A DNA stretch of 64,000 nucleotides from Psychrobacillus lasiicapitis (GCF_006861795.1 NZ_VDGH01000002.1:1-64000), one strand, 5' to 3'. Counted from the stretch's first letter, positions 9,127 through 18,369 are shown. Translations and numbers: made by a program. Notes: a model not told the origin generated them from the letters alone.

Positions 9127-9990
9127 ATGATAAAAAAGGCAGTCATTCCTGCAGCAGGATTTGGAACGCGTTTCTTACCTGCAACAAAAGCTTTACCAAA
9201 AGAAATGTTACCAATCGTAGACAAACCAAATTTACAATACATTATTGAAGAAGCAATTGCTTCGGGAATTGAAGATATTATTATCGTAACTGGACGCAAC
9301 AAAAAATCGATGGAAGACCATTTTGACAAATCAATCGAATTAGAGCTTCTATTGAAAAATACAGGGAAACATGAATTACTAGAGACAGTTGAAAATATCT
9401 CTAACTTAGTGGACATTCATTATATGCGTCAAAAGGAACCACTAGGACTAGGACATGCTATTTTATGTACGAAAAAATTCATCGGCAACGAACCATTTGC
9501 TGTTCTGCTACCGGATGATATTATCGATGCAGAAGTACCTGCTTTAAAACAAATGATTGAAAAGTACGAAGAAGTGGAAAGTAGTATTTTAGGAGTCAAT
9601 GAAGTTCCAGACGAAGACGTTCATAAATACGGAATCGTTGAATATAGTGAATCAGATAATAATTTGTTTACAGTGAAGCGCTTAGTGGAGAAGCCTTCCA
9701 TTGAAGATGCACCATCTAACCAAGCGATTGTAGGTCGTTATATTTTATCACCAGCCATTTTCGATGAACTAGAAAAGGTACAACCTGATGCAAAAGGTGA
9801 GATCCAGTTAACGGATGCAATTGATTCATTGTTAGCAAAAGAATCTATTTACTCTTACATATTCGAAGGTAAACGATATGACGTTGGAGACAAATTTGGA
9901 TTTTTACAAGCAACTTTTGACTTCGCATTAAAACGGGACAATTTAAGAGAGCCGTTACTTGCGTACTTGAAGAATAAATTGAAAGATTAA
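9127..9990 (+). CDS. galU: UTP--glucose-1-phosphate uridylyltransferase
   Basis: 287 residues starting MIKKAVIPAAGFGTRFLPAT, the nucleotidyl-binding signature. KALPKEMLPIVDKP, LLPDDIIDA and the VEKP segment follow. The enzyme makes UDP-glucose from UTP and glucose-1-P, supplying wall glycopolymer and glycolipid synthesis. B. subtilis has the equivalent gtaB near its teichuronic and wall genes. The ribosome site AAAGGTGATGG precedes the ATG. It is separated from the upstream transferases by the inverted-repeat element, so it may have its own transcription signal. Confidence 0.95.
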   Translation: MIKKAVIPAAGFGTRFLPATKALPKEMLPIVDKPNLQYIIEEAIASGIEDIIIVTGRNKKSMEDHFDKSIELELLLKNTGKHELLETVENISNLVDIHYMRQKEPLGLGHAILCTKKFIGNEPFAVLLPDDIIDAEVPALKQMIEKYEEVESSILGVNEVPDEDVHKYGIVEYSESDNNLFTVKRLVEKPSIEDAPSNQAIVGRYILSPAIFDELEKVQPDAKGEIQLTDAIDSLLAKESIYSYIFEGKRYDVGDKFGFLQATFDFALKRDNLREPLLAYLKNKLKD

Positions 9991-10003
9991 AACGGTGAAA
10001 GCT

Positions 10004-11224
10004 ATGCGTATCGTATATTTATGTCAACATTTCCCACCTGAAACAGGTGCTCCACAAATCCGAGTATATGAGGTTAGTAAGGAACTACTCGCTCAAGGGC
10101 ATGATATTCAAGTAGTGACTGCTTTTCCTCATCATCCGCATGGAATTATTCCGGATGAGTATCAAGGGAAAAAATATGAATTTGAAAAATGGGACGGGAT
10201 TCCTGTCCATCGAACTTGGATTTATCCCTCGAAAAAGGGAACTTTCTATAAACGATTAGTCTCTTATTTTTCCTTCACTTTTAGCTCCTTTTACGGGCTA
10301 ATGAAAGCAGGAAAAGTGGATGTTATCATTGTAAACTCTCCGCCAATCTTTTTAGGGTTAACTGGCCTACTTAGTGCCAAACTAAAAGGAGCGAAGTTTG
10401 TATTCAACGTGGCAGATGTTTGGCCGGAATCTGCTGTGAAGCTAGGACTTGTAAAAAATAAGTTTTTTATAAAGCTTGCGGAGATTTTAGAGTCGTTTTT
10501 ATACAAACATTCTTGGAAAATTGCTACTGCTACAGATGGTATTAAATCGTATATTATTAATCACTCGCAGCCAGAGGAGAAAGTATTTGTTTTACCAAAT
10601 GGCGTAAACACAAACTTTTTCCAACCAGCTGAAAAAAATGCAGAATATGTAGAGAAATTCGGTTTACAGGATAAATTTGTCTTTGCCTATGGTGGTAATC
10701 TTGGTTATGCACAAGGATTAGAGTTTATATTACATGCAGCGAAAAAAATGCAGGAAACTGTTCCCCACGCACATTTTTTAATCGCGGGAGCAGGCCCAGA
10801 AGAAGAAAAACTTCATCAGCTAGCGAAAGAATTAGGCCTGCAAAATCTAACTTTTTTAGGCCATTTACCTTTAAATGAAATGCCAAAGCTCTTTTCGGTG
10901 ACAGATGTAAGTATCGTGCCATTACGTGATATTGCTTTATTTGAAGGCGCACGCCCATCCAAAATTTTCCCAGCAGCATCTTCTGGTGTTCCGGTGCTCT
11001 ACTGTGGAAAAGGAGAGAGTGCGAAAATCGTGACTGATAACAATATTGGATTAGTCGCAAAACCGGAAAATGTCGATTCTATCGCAGAAACCATGTTCCA
11101 GTTTGTCGAAATGGATGAAGAAAATAGGGAAGAAATGAAACAAAGCGGAAGACAACTTGCGCTAAATGAGTATAGCTGGGTTTCTATTGTCAAAGATCTT
11201 TTGCAAAACCTTACGAAGAAGTAA
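10004..11224 (+). CDS. Glycosyltransferase family 4 (WbuB-like)
   Basis: About 406 residues. The N-terminal domain opens MRIVYLCQHFPPETGAPQIR and has HHPHGIIPDEY, typical of WbuB/WcaI-type GT4 enzymes. The donor domain has VLPNGVNTNFFQP, IAGAGPEEEKL and PSKIFPAASSGVPVLY. ATG 10004 is preferred because GGTG lies 6 bases upstream; GTG 9995 would add three residues. It lies 13 bases after galU and is probably co-transcribed. In other loci this subfamily transfers 6-deoxy-amino sugars, but specificity here is not provable. Confidence 0.82.
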   Translation: MRIVYLCQHFPPETGAPQIRVYEVSKELLAQGHDIQVVTAFPHHPHGIIPDEYQGKKYEFEKWDGIPVHRTWIYPSKKGTFYKRLVSYFSFTFSSFYGLMKAGKVDVIIVNSPPIFLGLTGLLSAKLKGAKFVFNVADVWPESAVKLGLVKNKFFIKLAEILESFLYKHSWKIATATDGIKSYIINHSQPEEKVFVLPNGVNTNFFQPAEKNAEYVEKFGLQDKFVFAYGGNLGYAQGLEFILHAAKKMQETVPHAHFLIAGAGPEEEKLHQLAKELGLQNLTFLGHLPLNEMPKLFSVTDVSIVPLRDIALFEGARPSKIFPAASSGVPVLYCGKGESAKIVTDNNIGLVAKPENVDSIAETMFQFVEMDEENREEMKQSGRQLALNEYSWVSIVKDLLQNLTKK

Positions 11225-11304
11225 TGGTCTTTTCCATATACATCGAGTAAAAATTTATGTATAATTGGTGAGATTATATTTTAACAGTAAAGTAGGGAAG
11301 TATT

Positions 11305-12345
11305 ATGACTACTTCACGTCAAAAAAAGCGAAAAACAAAGACGAGAAGAAAAATTTTATATACAATACTTATTATTTCGATGGTTCTTTTCTCTGGAGTT
11401 ATTGTGTTTGCCACAAATCTATCGCTTCAGACAAAAAATGCAATAAATAAAATATACGAGCCCTTGGAAAAGGATACAAATCCAACAGAAGAGGCAGAAA
11501 ACAAGATCGAAAGTGCCAAAGCAGAAGACTCTGCATTTACCATATTATTAGCAGGTATCGAAAATGAAGAAAAAGCAAAATATGGTCGAGCAGATGTTTT
11601 AATCTTAGCAACAATAAATCCTAAGACAGAAAAAATCTCGTTGGTTAGTATTCCACGAGATTCCAGAGTGTATGTGCCTGACTTAGGATACCAGACTAAA
11701 ATTAATCACTCCTACGCTTTCGGAGGGATTAACTATACAATCAATACATTGGAAGAAATATTAGATATTCCAATCGATTATTATGTTTCAACAGACTTTC
11801 AAGGATTTGAAGATATCGTAGATACAGTAGGCGGTGTCGATGTAGATGTTCCATTTACTTTCAGCGCTCAGCTGACAGGTAGTTTAAAATGGAAGAAGTA
11901 TACAGAAGGTCCCATGTACTTAAACGGGAACGAAGCGCTTGCTTACGTCCGTATGCGTAAAAAAGATCCTCAAGGGGATGCCGGACGTAATATTCGACAA
12001 AAACAAGTTATACAAGAGATCATTAACAAAGCGACAAGCATAAGCAACATTGCCAACATTGATGATATGATTAAAGACGTCGGCAATAACGTCAAAACAA
12101 ATATTCCTTCTTCGGATTATTTTGGTTTGATCAAGACTTATCAAAACATCAAATCATCACCAATCGAGCAGCTTCAACTAGAAGGTGTGGACACCATGAT
12201 AAGAGGAACCTCTTATTTCCTGATAGACGAAGAGTCGCTGGAAGAAGTGAAGAAACAACTGCAGCTTAACCTAGATGATTTTGGTCAAAACGCACAAAGT
12301 GAAATTAAAACAAAAACTGTCTCAGATTTAACGATAGGACAGTAA
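11305..12345 (+). CDS. LytR-CpsA-Psr (LCP) family glycopolymer-peptidoglycan ligase
   Basis: 346 residues with a basic N-terminus, one membrane helix (about 17-38) and an external LCP domain. Conserved pieces are GRADVLILATI, SIPRDSRVYVP, KINHSYAFGG, VGGVDVDVP and YVRMRKKDPQGDAGRN, which contain the Arg and Asp residues that bind the pyrophosphate lipid substrate. LCP proteins move teichoic, teichuronic or capsular polymers from undecaprenyl-PP to peptidoglycan. Its place at the end of the polysaccharide cluster fits this job. A terminator follows at 12350. A TATAAT at 11260 upstream may be a -10 box, but its -35 is weak. Confidence 0.9.
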   Translation: MTTSRQKKRKTKTRRKILYTILIISMVLFSGVIVFATNLSLQTKNAINKIYEPLEKDTNPTEEAENKIESAKAEDSAFTILLAGIENEEKAKYGRADVLILATINPKTEKISLVSIPRDSRVYVPDLGYQTKINHSYAFGGINYTINTLEEILDIPIDYYVSTDFQGFEDIVDTVGGVDVDVPFTFSAQLTGSLKWKKYTEGPMYLNGNEALAYVRMRKKDPQGDAGRNIRQKQVIQEIINKATSISNIANIDDMIKDVGNNVKTNIPSSDYFGLIKTYQNIKSSPIEQLQLEGVDTMIRGTSYFLIDEESLEEVKKQLQLNLDDFGQNAQSEIKTKTVSDLTIGQ

Positions 12346-12349
12346 AACG

Positions 12350-12376
12350 AACAGCCTGTAATGGGCTGTTTTTTTT
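12350..12376 (+). terminator. Intrinsic terminator after the LCP gene
   Basis: The hairpin ACAGCC / GGGCTGT with a TGTAAT loop is followed by eight T residues. It closes the polysaccharide operon just before the first TTGCGATT array. Confidence 0.9.
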
Positions 12377-12410
12377 GTGGGCAAATATAGTAGTCGATAG
12401 AGTAAAGGTT

Positions 12411-12800
12411 CTTGCGATTTGGGACCCCTATCTTGCGATTCTCAGAGTGCATTTTGCGATTTGAAACCCTTATCTTGCGATTCTAGGTGGAACTTGCGGT
12501 TAGTAGTCCCTATCTTGTTATTCTCGGAGAGGAACTTGCGATTTGGGACCCCTATCTTGCGATTCTTAGAGTGCATCTTGCGATTTGAAACCCTTATCTT
12601 GCGATTCTAGGTTGAACTTGCGGTTACAAGTCCCTATCTTGTGATTCTCAGAGAGGAACTTGCGATTTGGGATCCCTATCTTGTGATTCTCAGAGTGCAT
12701 CTTGCGATTCTAGGTGGAACTTGCGGTTACAAGTTCCTATCTTGTTATTCCCAGAGAGGAACTTGTGATTGGGAATCCCTATCTTGCGATTTGCGGAACC
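12411..12800. repeat. TTGCGATT array 1 (21-bp lattice, higher-order 124-bp repeat)
   Basis: The TTGCGATT core (variants TTGCGGTT, TTGTTATT, TTGTGATT) begins at 12412, 12433, 12454, 12475, 12494, 12515 and 12536 and continues in the same way to about 12790. Steps are 21 bp, with one 19-bp step per block. The 13-bp spacers differ, but the whole six-core block repeats with a 124-bp period (starts 12412, 12536, 12660). The third block is 103 bp, exactly one 21-bp unit short. Short open frames across it are by-products of the repeat. The rest of the gap to 13082 is AT-rich upstream DNA of the next gene. Confidence 0.9.
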
Positions 12801-13023
12801 TCTTCTCGAGATTCACTCATACTTTATTGTCTAAAGGGTATGAGCTGGAAAATTTTGGCCCTGAGTCAACCTAAATTGTGTTAATTTTTACAAGTACTTT
12901 TGGAAATATATTTCAGCGATTTAGAATCTTGTTACGCTAGAAATCCAGTCAGCAGACATTATGACAGAATTCTATTAAATATATTACATTTCTATGACAT
13001 TGGATTTAATTACATTAGTTGGA

Positions 13024-13052
13024 TTGTTTTATGGGGATTGGTGCATTAAAAT
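13024..13052 (+). promoter_or_regulatory. Candidate sigma-A promoter for the wall-amidase operon
   Basis: TTGTTT (13024-13029), a 17-base spacer and TAAAAT (13047-13052) lie about 30 bases before the start codon. The -35 matches consensus at only three positions, so this is a tentative call. No sigma-D -10 (GCCGATAT-like) was seen here, although lytABC of B. subtilis uses one. Confidence 0.35.
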
Positions 13053-13082
13053 GGAGAAAACACAGGTTTCAAGGAGGAACAA

Positions 13083-15686
13083 ATGAAAAAAGTAATCGCA
13101 TCATCTGTCTTAGCAACTTCTGTTCTTTTGCCACTTAATCTTCTTGCGAGTGAATCACCAACTGCATATGCCGCTTCGAATTCATCTCTAGTATTAGACG
13201 AAATTCAACAAATAGCAGGTACAACACAAAAAATAGGGAAATATGCTGCGAATATGCGCAGTGGTGCAACAACTTCCTATAGCAAAGTTGTTACAATCCC
13301 TGCAGGCACTTCTTTGGAAATACTAGATGCATTTACAAATGCGGAAAAAGAAGTGTGGTTTAATGTAGAATATAACGGTAAAAAAGGCTGGGTAACATCG
13401 GAATTATTCGAGATAAATGTTACAGCTGGTGAAAGTGGCGTAGTTATTAATGAGCCAGTTAAACCAATCGCTCAAACTGCTGTAAAAGCAGCATCCACAT
13501 CTAATGGTATTTCTTATGTGGGAACTACACAAAGAATAGGGAAAAATGCGTCGAATATGAGAAGTGGTGCAACAACTTCTTATAAAGTAGTTGCTACAAT
13601 TCCAGCTGGCACTTCATTGAAAGTACTAAGTGCATTTACAAATGCACAAAACGAAGTATGGTTTAACGTTGAATATAACGGTAAAAAAGGTTGGGTAACA
13701 TCGGATTTATTTGCATTAAACGCTACAGCTGGCGAAACAGCAACTTCTATGAAAGTTGTACAACAAACAACTGTTCATAAAGGGGCAACTAAAAGTTACG
13801 CTGTCGTTTCCACAGTAAAACCTGGGACAACTCTTGTAATCCATCAAGAGTTTACAAATGCATCTAAAGAAAAATGGTTGCAGGTTACTTATGCAACTGG
13901 CAAAAAGGGCTGGGTACTTGCTTCTGCATTCGAAGAGTCATCGATAGCAAGCAAAGTAGTGAGTAAAACATCTACTGTTCACTCTGGTGCAACGAAAAGC
14001 TATAAAACGGTAGCGACAATTCAAGTTGGAACGAAACTATCTATCCATCAAGAGTTTACAAACGCTTCCAAAGAAAAATGGTATCAAGTGACCTATGCAG
14101 TAGGGAAAAAAGGTTGGATACCTGCAGATGCATTTGAAACTGTTTCTACTGTACCCGAAAATCCAACACCTGAAACACCTTCTACTGATGCAAATATTGT
14201 AGAAGAGAAAAATAGTTTAAAAGTTTCTGTACCTGTAGCAAATATGCGTTCAGGCCCAGCAATTACATTCGATGTGGTGACACAAGCAAGACAAAACGAC
14301 GTATTTGATTCAAGTCAATATGCAACGGACGCTAAATCGGAAAAATGGTATAAAGTGAACACGACAAGTGGGGAAGCTTGGTTACATCAATCCGTTGTGT
14401 CCATAGGAGATTCTGCTGGAGAAGCACCGATCGTTACACCTGGTGCAGGTGAAAAAGGAACGATTAAACGAGCGAATGCTTTATTATACGCGAACAGCAA
14501 TTATAATTCGGCAGTTCTACAGGGTCTTGCTAAAAATACAAGCTTTACCGTATTAAACAAATTGAAGGCTTCAGACGGAACTACTTGGATCCAAATTAAT
14601 GCTGGTGGAAAAGAAGGTTGGATTCCAGACTTCGAAGTAAATGAAAATATCCCAACTAAATATGGAACAAAAACAGCTACTGTCTACAACGGAGCAAGTG
14701 CTACTGCGAAAAAAGTAGATACGATTTATTTAAGTACACCAGTTAGGGTACTTCGTACATTGAATGGATGGGTAAATATTGAAACACAAAGTGAAAAACG
14801 TGGTTGGATTCAAGCTTCTATGCTTTCCGATATTTCACCGATCCAATTATCAAATGGTCGAACAGAAGTAAGAAATGGACAAAACTATATGGTATGGTCC
14901 AAGCCTTCTAAATTCGATATTACTTATTCAACGCCTTCTGCAAATGTTTTACGCATATTTGGTAATCTATCAGATATTAACGAGATTAAATCCTCTGTTA
15001 CTGGCGTGAAAAGTATGAAAGTAGAGAAAGTATCTGGTGGAACTTCGGTTTTATTGATCACCTTTGACCCTAATTACACTTATACAATTCGAGATTATGA
15101 TAAAGAATTGACGATTAAAGTTGTAGAAAAAGGATTAGCAGGTAAGAAAATCATCTTGGATGCTGGACACGGTGCAAAAGATCCTGGAGCAGTCGGACCA
15201 AATGGAAAAAGAGAAAAAGACGTTGTGCTTGCAACTGCTAAAGCATTACAAGCAGAGCTAGAAGCTGCTGGAGCAGAAGTAGTCTTAACAAGAAGTACAG
15301 ATGTCTTCTTAGAGTTAAAACAACGCACAGATATTGCAAATAAATCGGATTATGATGCATTCATTAGTCTTCATGCTGATGCATTTAATGCATCTTCAAA
15401 AGGCACGACGACGTATTACAATGCGACGGTTAACTTTAACGGTCCGCGTAGCTTGACGCTAGCAAAAAGCATTCAATCGGATTTAGTAAAAGCAATAGGT
15501 ACGTATAATCGTGGAGTAAAAGAACAAGTATTTTATGTAAATCGTATGAACGAACTTCCTTCTGTTCTTGTAGAACTTGCATTTATATCGAACCCAACAG
15601 AAGAAGCACAACTAGCTTCAGCTGCATTCCAGAAAAAAGCAGCAGCAGGAATTCGAAAAGGATTAGAAAACTATTTCAAACAATAA
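13083..15686 (+). CDS. Secreted N-acetylmuramoyl-L-alanine amidase with multiple SH3 domains
   Basis: 867 residues. A signal peptide (residues 1 to ~30, ending near TAYAAS) is followed by about seven bacterial SH3 repeats recognised by NMRSGATTSY-like and KGWV-like motifs. Several repeats are very similar to one another, which points to internal duplication. A further ~100-residue AMIN-like beta region precedes the C-terminal Amidase_3 domain (from ~residue 688). That domain has DAGHG, the zinc-ligand Glu in REKD, SLHAD and VELAFISN, so zinc ligands and the catalytic Glu are present. It cleaves the MurNAc-L-Ala bond in peptidoglycan. AAGGAGGAAC precedes the ATG. It is followed by two more exported wall proteins, and the trio resembles lytABC in function, with SH3 repeats in place of LytC's CWB2 repeats. 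Confidence 0.9.
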   Translation: MKKVIASSVLATSVLLPLNLLASESPTAYAASNSSLVLDEIQQIAGTTQKIGKYAANMRSGATTSYSKVVTIPAGTSLEILDAFTNAEKEVWFNVEYNGKKGWVTSELFEINVTAGESGVVINEPVKPIAQTAVKAASTSNGISYVGTTQRIGKNASNMRSGATTSYKVVATIPAGTSLKVLSAFTNAQNEVWFNVEYNGKKGWVTSDLFALNATAGETATSMKVVQQTTVHKGATKSYAVVSTVKPGTTLVIHQEFTNASKEKWLQVTYATGKKGWVLASAFEESSIASKVVSKTSTVHSGATKSYKTVATIQVGTKLSIHQEFTNASKEKWYQVTYAVGKKGWIPADAFETVSTVPENPTPETPSTDANIVEEKNSLKVSVPVANMRSGPAITFDVVTQARQNDVFDSSQYATDAKSEKWYKVNTTSGEAWLHQSVVSIGDSAGEAPIVTPGAGEKGTIKRANALLYANSNYNSAVLQGLAKNTSFTVLNKLKASDGTTWIQINAGGKEGWIPDFEVNENIPTKYGTKTATVYNGASATAKKVDTIYLSTPVRVLRTLNGWVNIETQSEKRGWIQASMLSDISPIQLSNGRTEVRNGQNYMVWSKPSKFDITYSTPSANVLRIFGNLSDINEIKSSVTGVKSMKVEKVSGGTSVLLITFDPNYTYTIRDYDKELTIKVVEKGLAGKKIILDAGHGAKDPGAVGPNGKREKDVVLATAKALQAELEAAGAEVVLTRSTDVFLELKQRTDIANKSDYDAFISLHADAFNASSKGTTTYYNATVNFNGPRSLTLAKSIQSDLVKAIGTYNRGVKEQVFYVNRMNELPSVLVELAFISNPTEEAQLASAAFQKKAAAGIRKGLENYFKQ

Positions 15687-15695
15687 GAGGGAGAA

Positions 15696-16409
15696 ATGTA
15701 TACGATGAAAAAGAAACTTTTAGCAACGGTTGGTGCAGTACTAGGTTTAAGCTTACTACTTACAATTACAGTGCCTAGTGCGACAAAAGCAAGTTCCAAC
15801 CTTTTACTTGCTTCTGTGGAATGGGTACAAGCCCAACTAAATCCTATTAATACAAAAGTAACTGCACTAGAAAAAAAAGTGGCTGAACAAGATGCGATTA
15901 TTAAACAATTACAAAAAGCAGTTGCAGAAGGTGGAGCGGTTGTAACGCCGCCACCAACCACTACACCAGATCCTTCTACTGATCTACCAGCAACGGTATA
16001 TACGACTGGCAGTAGTGTAAAAGTGCATAGTGGTGCAACTCGTGACTACAAGGTATTAGCAACTTTCGGAGCAAATAAAGGACTAAAAGTTATCGATCAA
16101 CATAAATCGGCTACCGGTATTTGGTACCGCGTAGAAGTATCTGCTACAGTAAAAGGCTGGGTATTCTCAGGTGATGTTACAACAACAAAACCAAGCAATG
16201 TCGTACCATCTGAAGTCGTGGCTAAACAAGCAGTGAATGTTAGAAAAGGTGCTACAACGAACTACAAATCACTTGAATTAGTGGCGAAAGGAACTTCTTT
16301 AAAATATTTGGATTCCTTCAAAAATGCTAATGGTGAAATATGGTACAATGTGCAAACCGCTAAAGGAAATAAAGGTTGGGTGCTAAGTACGCTTACTGAG
16401 GTGAAATAA
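15696..16409 (+). CDS. Exported SH3-domain protein
   Basis: 237 residues: a signal peptide (MKKKLLATVGAVLGLSLLL, cleavage near TKAS), a short predicted coiled coil (about 45-75, KVTALEKKVAEQDAIIKQL), a Pro/Thr linker, then two SH3 domains (VKVHSGATRDYKVL and VNVRKGATTNYKSL) each ending KGWV. It has no enzyme domain. It starts 9 bases after the amidase stop and ends directly at the next start, so it is in one operon. A wall-binding or amidase-partner role is inferred from position. An ATG nine bases further in is an alternative start. Confidence 0.75.
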   Translation: MYTMKKKLLATVGAVLGLSLLLTITVPSATKASSNLLLASVEWVQAQLNPINTKVTALEKKVAEQDAIIKQLQKAVAEGGAVVTPPPTTTPDPSTDLPATVYTTGSSVKVHSGATRDYKVLATFGANKGLKVIDQHKSATGIWYRVEVSATVKGWVFSGDVTTTKPSNVVPSEVVAKQAVNVRKGATTNYKSLELVAKGTSLKYLDSFKNANGEIWYNVQTAKGNKGWVLSTLTEVK

Positions 16410-17942
16410 TTGTTAAAACAACTAATAACTGGTCTATCAGTAGTGGCACTTAGTTTAGCAGTTTCCAATACTGCATTTGCCTACAAGCAAGAAAGCTATT
16501 CAAAGCAGGTTCGAGTGGAAGTACACAACGCTTCCACCACTTCGCTTAATCTAACAGGTATTTATAAACTAGAAAACTTAACCACAAAAGAAATGTTTTT
16601 CGCATTACCGAATACACCGGTTACTTTTTCGCAAGTGAACGGTGAAGTATCGATTTATCAATCTGGAGCTTCTATGTTCTCAGCGAACGGATTTGCTTTA
16701 CATGCGTTAACTGGCAATGAAAAAATGGTCGTCTTCACAGCGGATGTCGATGGAAAAAAAGGCGCAACTGCTGACTATGAAACAGTAAAATCCTATAAAG
16801 CTTTCCAAGGCGCAAACTTTGTAAATGAATTCACAAATGCAAACGGCGAAGTATGGTATTCGATAACAGACGACCAGGGTGTCTCATCATGGGTACCGAG
16901 TACGTATGCAAAAGTAGCGGAAGTTTCATCACTTCCACTTGGAAAAACACCGACTGGCACGCAGTTTCGTGGAAGCTTTAACGTTGTAAAATCTGGTGCA
17001 ACTGTACAAATAGTAAATCGTCTAGATTTGGAAAACTACTTAAAAGGAGTTATTCCAAACGAATCGTATGCTTCCTGGCACCAAGAAGCACTTAAAGCAC
17101 AAACGGTTGCAGCTAGAAGCTATACATTAAGTAAAGCAGGCATTTTAAGTAGCACAACAAAAGACCAAATGTACAAAGGCTATACATCCGAACAAAAAAG
17201 CACCAATTCAGCTGTTGATGCAACAAAAGATTTAGTAGTGAAATCAAACGGCAAACTCGTACAAGCATATTACTACGCTGCGAGCGGCGGTAAAACAGCG
17301 AATATCGGCGAGGTTTGGGACACTGCTCAAGTACCACAATTCGTATCTGTAGATGATTCTATTGAAAAATCGCCATACGATAACTGGACAGTTTCTATAC
17401 CGAAAGCAAATATCCTGAAGAAGTTCGGATTTAGTAGCACCGATGTTTTGTTAGATGTAAAGCTAACAAAAGGTGGCTCTAACGGAGAAGTAACAGCTGT
17501 AACAGCTATCACTAATTCTGGTGAAAAAACCATCAAGGGCAACGAAACAGTTATGAGAAACGTATTTTTAGATGCAAATAATGCATCCTTAAAATCTAGC
17601 TGGTATGATATTAGTTTCACAAAACCATCCGGCGTAACTGAAGTTTCCGTACAACAAACAAATGGAACAACCGATGTCTCTTCCTTAACAGGTGCATCTG
17701 TACAAACTGCAACGGGTGTGGAAACTATTCCTAGTGGTAATGTTAACATTCAAACAAATGAAGGAATCGTATCAACAACCGGAACAACCGGCGGTATCGA
17801 TACTGTTACCGTAAAAGGTAAAGGCTTCGGTCACCGCATCGGCATGAGCCAATGGGGAGCAAAAGCCCGCGCCGACGCAGGCTGGACATACGACCGCATT
17901 CTGAAGCATTATTACCAAGGTACAACGATAGAGAAGTACTAA
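16410..17942 (+). CDS. SpoIID/LytB-domain amidase enhancer, exported
   Basis: 510 residues from a TTG start directly after the previous stop, with GAGGTG 6 bases upstream. There is a signal peptide (cleavage near AFAYK), an SH3-like segment (about 110-170) and a SpoIID domain with LENYLKGVIPNESYASWH, LKAQTVAARSYTL, YYAASGGKTANIGEVW and the C-terminal GKGFGHRIGMSQWGAKA. SpoIID itself is a lytic transglycosylase that acts on denuded glycan, while LytB of B. subtilis stimulates the LytC amidase. Here the upstream amidase is the obvious partner. A terminator follows. Confidence 0.88.
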   Translation: MLKQLITGLSVVALSLAVSNTAFAYKQESYSKQVRVEVHNASTTSLNLTGIYKLENLTTKEMFFALPNTPVTFSQVNGEVSIYQSGASMFSANGFALHALTGNEKMVVFTADVDGKKGATADYETVKSYKAFQGANFVNEFTNANGEVWYSITDDQGVSSWVPSTYAKVAEVSSLPLGKTPTGTQFRGSFNVVKSGATVQIVNRLDLENYLKGVIPNESYASWHQEALKAQTVAARSYTLSKAGILSSTTKDQMYKGYTSEQKSTNSAVDATKDLVVKSNGKLVQAYYYAASGGKTANIGEVWDTAQVPQFVSVDDSIEKSPYDNWTVSIPKANILKKFGFSSTDVLLDVKLTKGGSNGEVTAVTAITNSGEKTIKGNETVMRNVFLDANNASLKSSWYDISFTKPSGVTEVSVQQTNGTTDVSSLTGASVQTATGVETIPSGNVNIQTNEGIVSTTGTTGGIDTVTVKGKGFGHRIGMSQWGAKARADAGWTYDRILKHYYQGTTIEKY

Positions 17943-17960
17943 AAATATATTTCTAAAACC

Positions 17961-18006
17961 AAAAAGTAGAGTGAGAATCTAGATGATTCTCTAGCTCTAC
18001 TTTTTT
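17961..18006 (+). terminator. Terminator of the wall-protein operon
   Basis: AAAGTAGAG and AGAATC pair with GATTCT and CTCTACTTT around a short TAGAT loop, followed by a run of T residues. It is a long, nearly perfect stem and may work in both directions. Confidence 0.9.
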
Positions 18007-18257
18007 ATATGTATATAGAATTGATGTAATTAGAGCCAGGTGTACTTGGTATGTTAGAGATAAGTGTTTTCAGTGAGATGAGCGATAAGAGATTTTTATA
18101 GACGGTGTATTTGAAGAAATAGGAGGAGTATCGCAAAATTGAGTAGCAAAGAGTGCCCGAAATTGTATCTTCAGGCACCATTCTCTATATATGTATGTAT
18201 TTCTTCTTTCATTAAACTAAACTAGAAGCAATCTGACTCCACTCGTTTCAAGCAGGC
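18007..18257. other. Intergenic spacer without a recognisable gene
   Basis: No reading frame with a ribosome site is visible on either strand. One short hairpin (GTGCC ... GGCAC, near 18156-18180) lacks a T-tract. The stretch lies between two convergent transcription units. Confidence 0.5.
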
Positions 18258-18369
18258 GACAGACAAATAACAGCAATATTATTACCAAAAAAAGAGGGAC
18301 GTGAAGTGGCTTGCCACTTCACGTCCCTCAAAAAAACTTATCTGGTAATAATATTGCCTAAGTTCTGTC
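18258..18369 (-). terminator. Nested palindrome: minus-strand terminator inside a larger inverted repeat
   Basis: The core is a perfect 16-bp stem (GAGGGACGTGAAGTGG / CCACTTCACGTCCCTC, loop CTTG). Read on the minus strand it is followed by seven T, as expected for a terminator of the CAP-domain gene. Outside it, GCAATATTATTACC (18273) pairs with GGTAATAATATTGC (18344), and GACAG (18258) pairs with CTGTC (18365). The outer arms are not needed for termination and suggest a small palindromic element. Confidence 0.7.

Noticed and set aside
12411-12800. CRISPR array
   Set aside because: The repeated core is only 8-10 bases with 13-base spacers that themselves recur every 124 bp; there are no cas genes and no 24-40 base direct repeats.
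12419-12874. Two short plus-strand reading frames across the first array (63 and 77 codons)
   Set aside because: They are open only because the repeat lacks stops in those frames; they have no ribosome site and a low-complexity product.
15095-15328. Minus-strand frames within the amidase and other long genes
   Set aside because: They mirror codon bias of the true strand, have no ribosome sites and no recognisable domains.
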